A stretch of DNA of 6,698 nucleotides, taken from positions 1 through 6,698 of the forward strand of contig PFWI01000029.1 in NCBI GenBank assembly GCA_002791075.1, read 5' to 3'. The DNA comes from a bacterium (Candidatus Ratteibacteria) CG_4_9_14_3_um_filter_41_21. GTDB taxonomy: Bacteria; Ratteibacteria; UBA8468. The position numbers and the translations under genes are program-made. The stretch's first letter is position 1, and every line of letters starts with the position of its first letter. Positions 6,008 to 6,698 of the stretch are shown in pieces. Below the pieces are notes generated by a model. It saw nothing but the letters and a program-made list of their open reading frames with translations. It ran no database searches and was not told the DNA's origin.

Positions 6008-6009
6008 AT

Positions 6010-6234
6010 ATGACTACACATATCTCAGCAAAAACCATAACCTTGCCAAAAGAAGCCCTCAGAGAAAAAGAAGGAGTGGTTGTTTTGCCATTGAAGAAAT
6101 GGAGAGAGATTGAAGAGGAATTGGAAGATTTGGAAATGTATCGCTCTGAAGGTTTAGCAAAAGAAATTGCCAAGAGAAGATCCGAAAAGAAAACTGTTCC
6201 TTTGGAAAAACTTCTAAAAAAATACCACATTTGA
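6010..6234 (+). CDS. Antitoxin of a RelE-type toxin-antitoxin pair (Phd/RelB-like)
   Basis: This 74-residue charged protein precedes the toxin by four bases. The N-terminal part (about 4-30, ISAKTITLPKEALREKEG then VVVLPLKKW) resembles the start of Phd/YefM or AbrB-like antitoxins, which bind operator DNA. A Glu-rich helix (32-45) follows, and a basic tail (48-74) would wrap and neutralise the toxin. The exact antitoxin family is uncertain because the DNA-binding part is short. The gene has no Shine-Dalgarno and is probably translated from a leaderless mRNA. It ends with TGA at 6232-6234, and toxin translation likely depends on coupling to it. The assignment rests mainly on gene order and size. 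Confidence 0.75.
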   Translation: MTTHISAKTITLPKEALREKEGVVVLPLKKWREIEEELEDLEMYRSEGLAKEIAKRRSEKKTVPLEKLLKKYHI

Positions 6235-6238
6235 TCTC

Positions 6239-6499
6239 GTGTATAGATTCATATTAAAAGGCAAGGCCGCCAAAGAAACAGAAAAACTTCCTGCTCAAAT
6301 ACGGAAGAGAATTTTAGAAAAACTCAAATTTTATTCTTCTCAAGAAAACCCTCTTAGCTTTGCCAAAAAACTGAAAGATTCCCGATTCGGTGAATACAGA
6401 TTTAGAATAGGAGAATATAGGGTTCTCTTTGATGTGGAGGGTCAGAAAATCGTTATTTTAAAGGTTGGCCATCGGAGAGATATCTATAAGGATTGTTAG
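6239..6499 (+). CDS. RelE/ParE-superfamily toxin
   Basis: This 86-residue basic protein has the compact RelE/ParE fold pattern: two N-terminal helices after a first strand (YRFILKGKAAKETEKLP), then the beta-sheet core LKDSRFGEYRFRIGEYRVLF (about 45-64) and a C-terminal strand ending KVGHRRDIY. Candidate functional residues for ribosome-dependent mRNA cleavage are K44/K46, R54, R61, R79/R80 and Y83. This resembles RelE more than gyrase-poisoning ParE, but the split cannot be settled here. The start is a GTG at 6239 without a visible Shine-Dalgarno, four bases after the antitoxin stop, which should keep toxin synthesis below antitoxin synthesis. The frame is intact and ends in TAG. Confidence 0.88.
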   Translation: MYRFILKGKAAKETEKLPAQIRKRILEKLKFYSSQENPLSFAKKLKDSRFGEYRFRIGEYRVLFDVEGQKIVILKVGHRRDIYKDC

Positions 6500-6564
6500 A
6501 AACAAAACTTTTGACAGGTTTCTATCTGTGCTACTCTCAATAAAAAGTTCACTTTCCATCAGTG

Positions 6565-6600
6565 TAATCCCTCCTTCCTCCTCTCTCTGTCCAGACTTTC
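6565..6600. other. Polypyrimidine tract in the spacer between toxin and tRNA-Ser
   Basis: The spacer 6500-6622 contains no supported gene on the + strand. A nearly unbroken C/T run spans about 6568-6588 (CCCTCCTTCCTCC, then TCTCTCT). On the - strand it reads as a Shine-Dalgarno-like purine block (GGAGGAAGGAGGG) nine bases before an ATG at 6559. That ATG opens a 33-codon frame to 6458, antisense to the toxin's 3' end. The frame has no recognisable product and may be chance. Confidence 0.3.
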
Positions 6601-6622
6601 CTCAAAATAGAGATATCCAGGT

Positions 6623-6651
6623 TTGATAATTGCGTTTCCATAGGGTATAAT
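6623..6651 (+). promoter_or_regulatory. Promoter of the right-hand tRNA-Ser gene
   Basis: TTGATA (6623-6628) and TATAAT (6646-6651) are separated by exactly 17 bp, close to the sigma70 consensus. Transcription would start near 6658, about 16 bases before the mature 5' end of the tRNA at 6674. This implies that the right-hand tRNA copy is expressed on its own. Confidence 0.75.
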
Positions 6652-6673
6652 AAAGGCAGAAAATTTTTAATAT

Positions 6674-6698
6674 GGAGAGGTCGCATAGCCCGGTTGAG
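6674..6698 (+). tRNA. tRNA-Ser, 5' part only (cut by the window edge)
   Basis: GGAGAGG begins the acceptor stem. TC and the D-stem GCAT follow, then the D-loop AGCCCGGTTGAG, where the window ends. The order and sequence are those of bacterial serine tRNAs. The anticodon lies beyond the edge, so the isoacceptor is unknown, although similarity to the GCU fragment at 1-34 (12 of 14 bases) suggests a related or same-type tRNA-Ser. It may restore the function lost in the left-hand half-gene. Confidence 0.8.

Noticed and set aside
6511..6537. TTGACA/TACTCT promoter-like pair after the toxin
   Set aside because: The spacer is only 15 bp and the -10 is poor. No + strand gene follows until the tRNA, which has its own better promoter.

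Overview
This AT-rich bacterial window reads as a compact defence island in which every gene lies on the + strand. It sits between two tRNA-Ser sequences: a 5' half-gene at the left edge and the start of a promoter-bearing copy at the right edge. Bacterial -35/-10 boxes and Shine-Dalgarno sites show the host is a bacterium. The small genome-style spacing, the tRNA-Ser 5' sequence and the mix of cargo remind me of Patescibacteria (CPR, e.g. Parcubacteria). That placement is an impression, not a demonstrated assignment.

Layout. Positions 1-34 hold a tRNA-Ser(GCU) fragment that diverges just after the anticodon stem, followed by a terminator-like hairpin at 66-106. Positions 107-325 are a regulatory region with repeated AATTTCA motifs, a small palindrome and a promoter. 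Positions 326-4156 are a tightly packed four-gene operon that I identify as a type II CBASS anti-phage system: a three-helix membrane protein (presumed effector), a DncV-like CD-NTase, Cap2 (E2-E1 fusion) and Cap3 (JAMM peptidase). Positions 4245-5833 are a type II restriction-modification pair: an amino-methyltransferase with an SPPY motif, overlapped by four bases by an MvaI/BcnI-family endonuclease. Positions 5833-5971 hold what looks like a frameshifted or read-through small coding segment. Positions 5974-6499 are a RelE-type toxin-antitoxin pair with its own promoter, apparently leaderless, and a likely operator. Positions 6623-6698 are the promoter and 5' end of a second tRNA-Ser gene.

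How the parts work together. In CBASS, phage infection activates the CD-NTase to make a cyclic nucleotide, which opens or activates the effector and stops the infected cell. Cap2 conjugates the CD-NTase through its C-terminal residue to raise its activity, and Cap3 cuts those conjugates. The R-M pair attacks unmodified incoming DNA, and the TA pair may stabilise the island. Points that deserve a second look are the effector, which I cannot place in a named CBASS effector family; an Asp-to-Asn change at a catalytic position of the endonuclease; the broken small frame behind it; and the split tRNA-Ser arrangement, which suggests integration at the anticodon region. No integrase, transposase or CRISPR array is visible.
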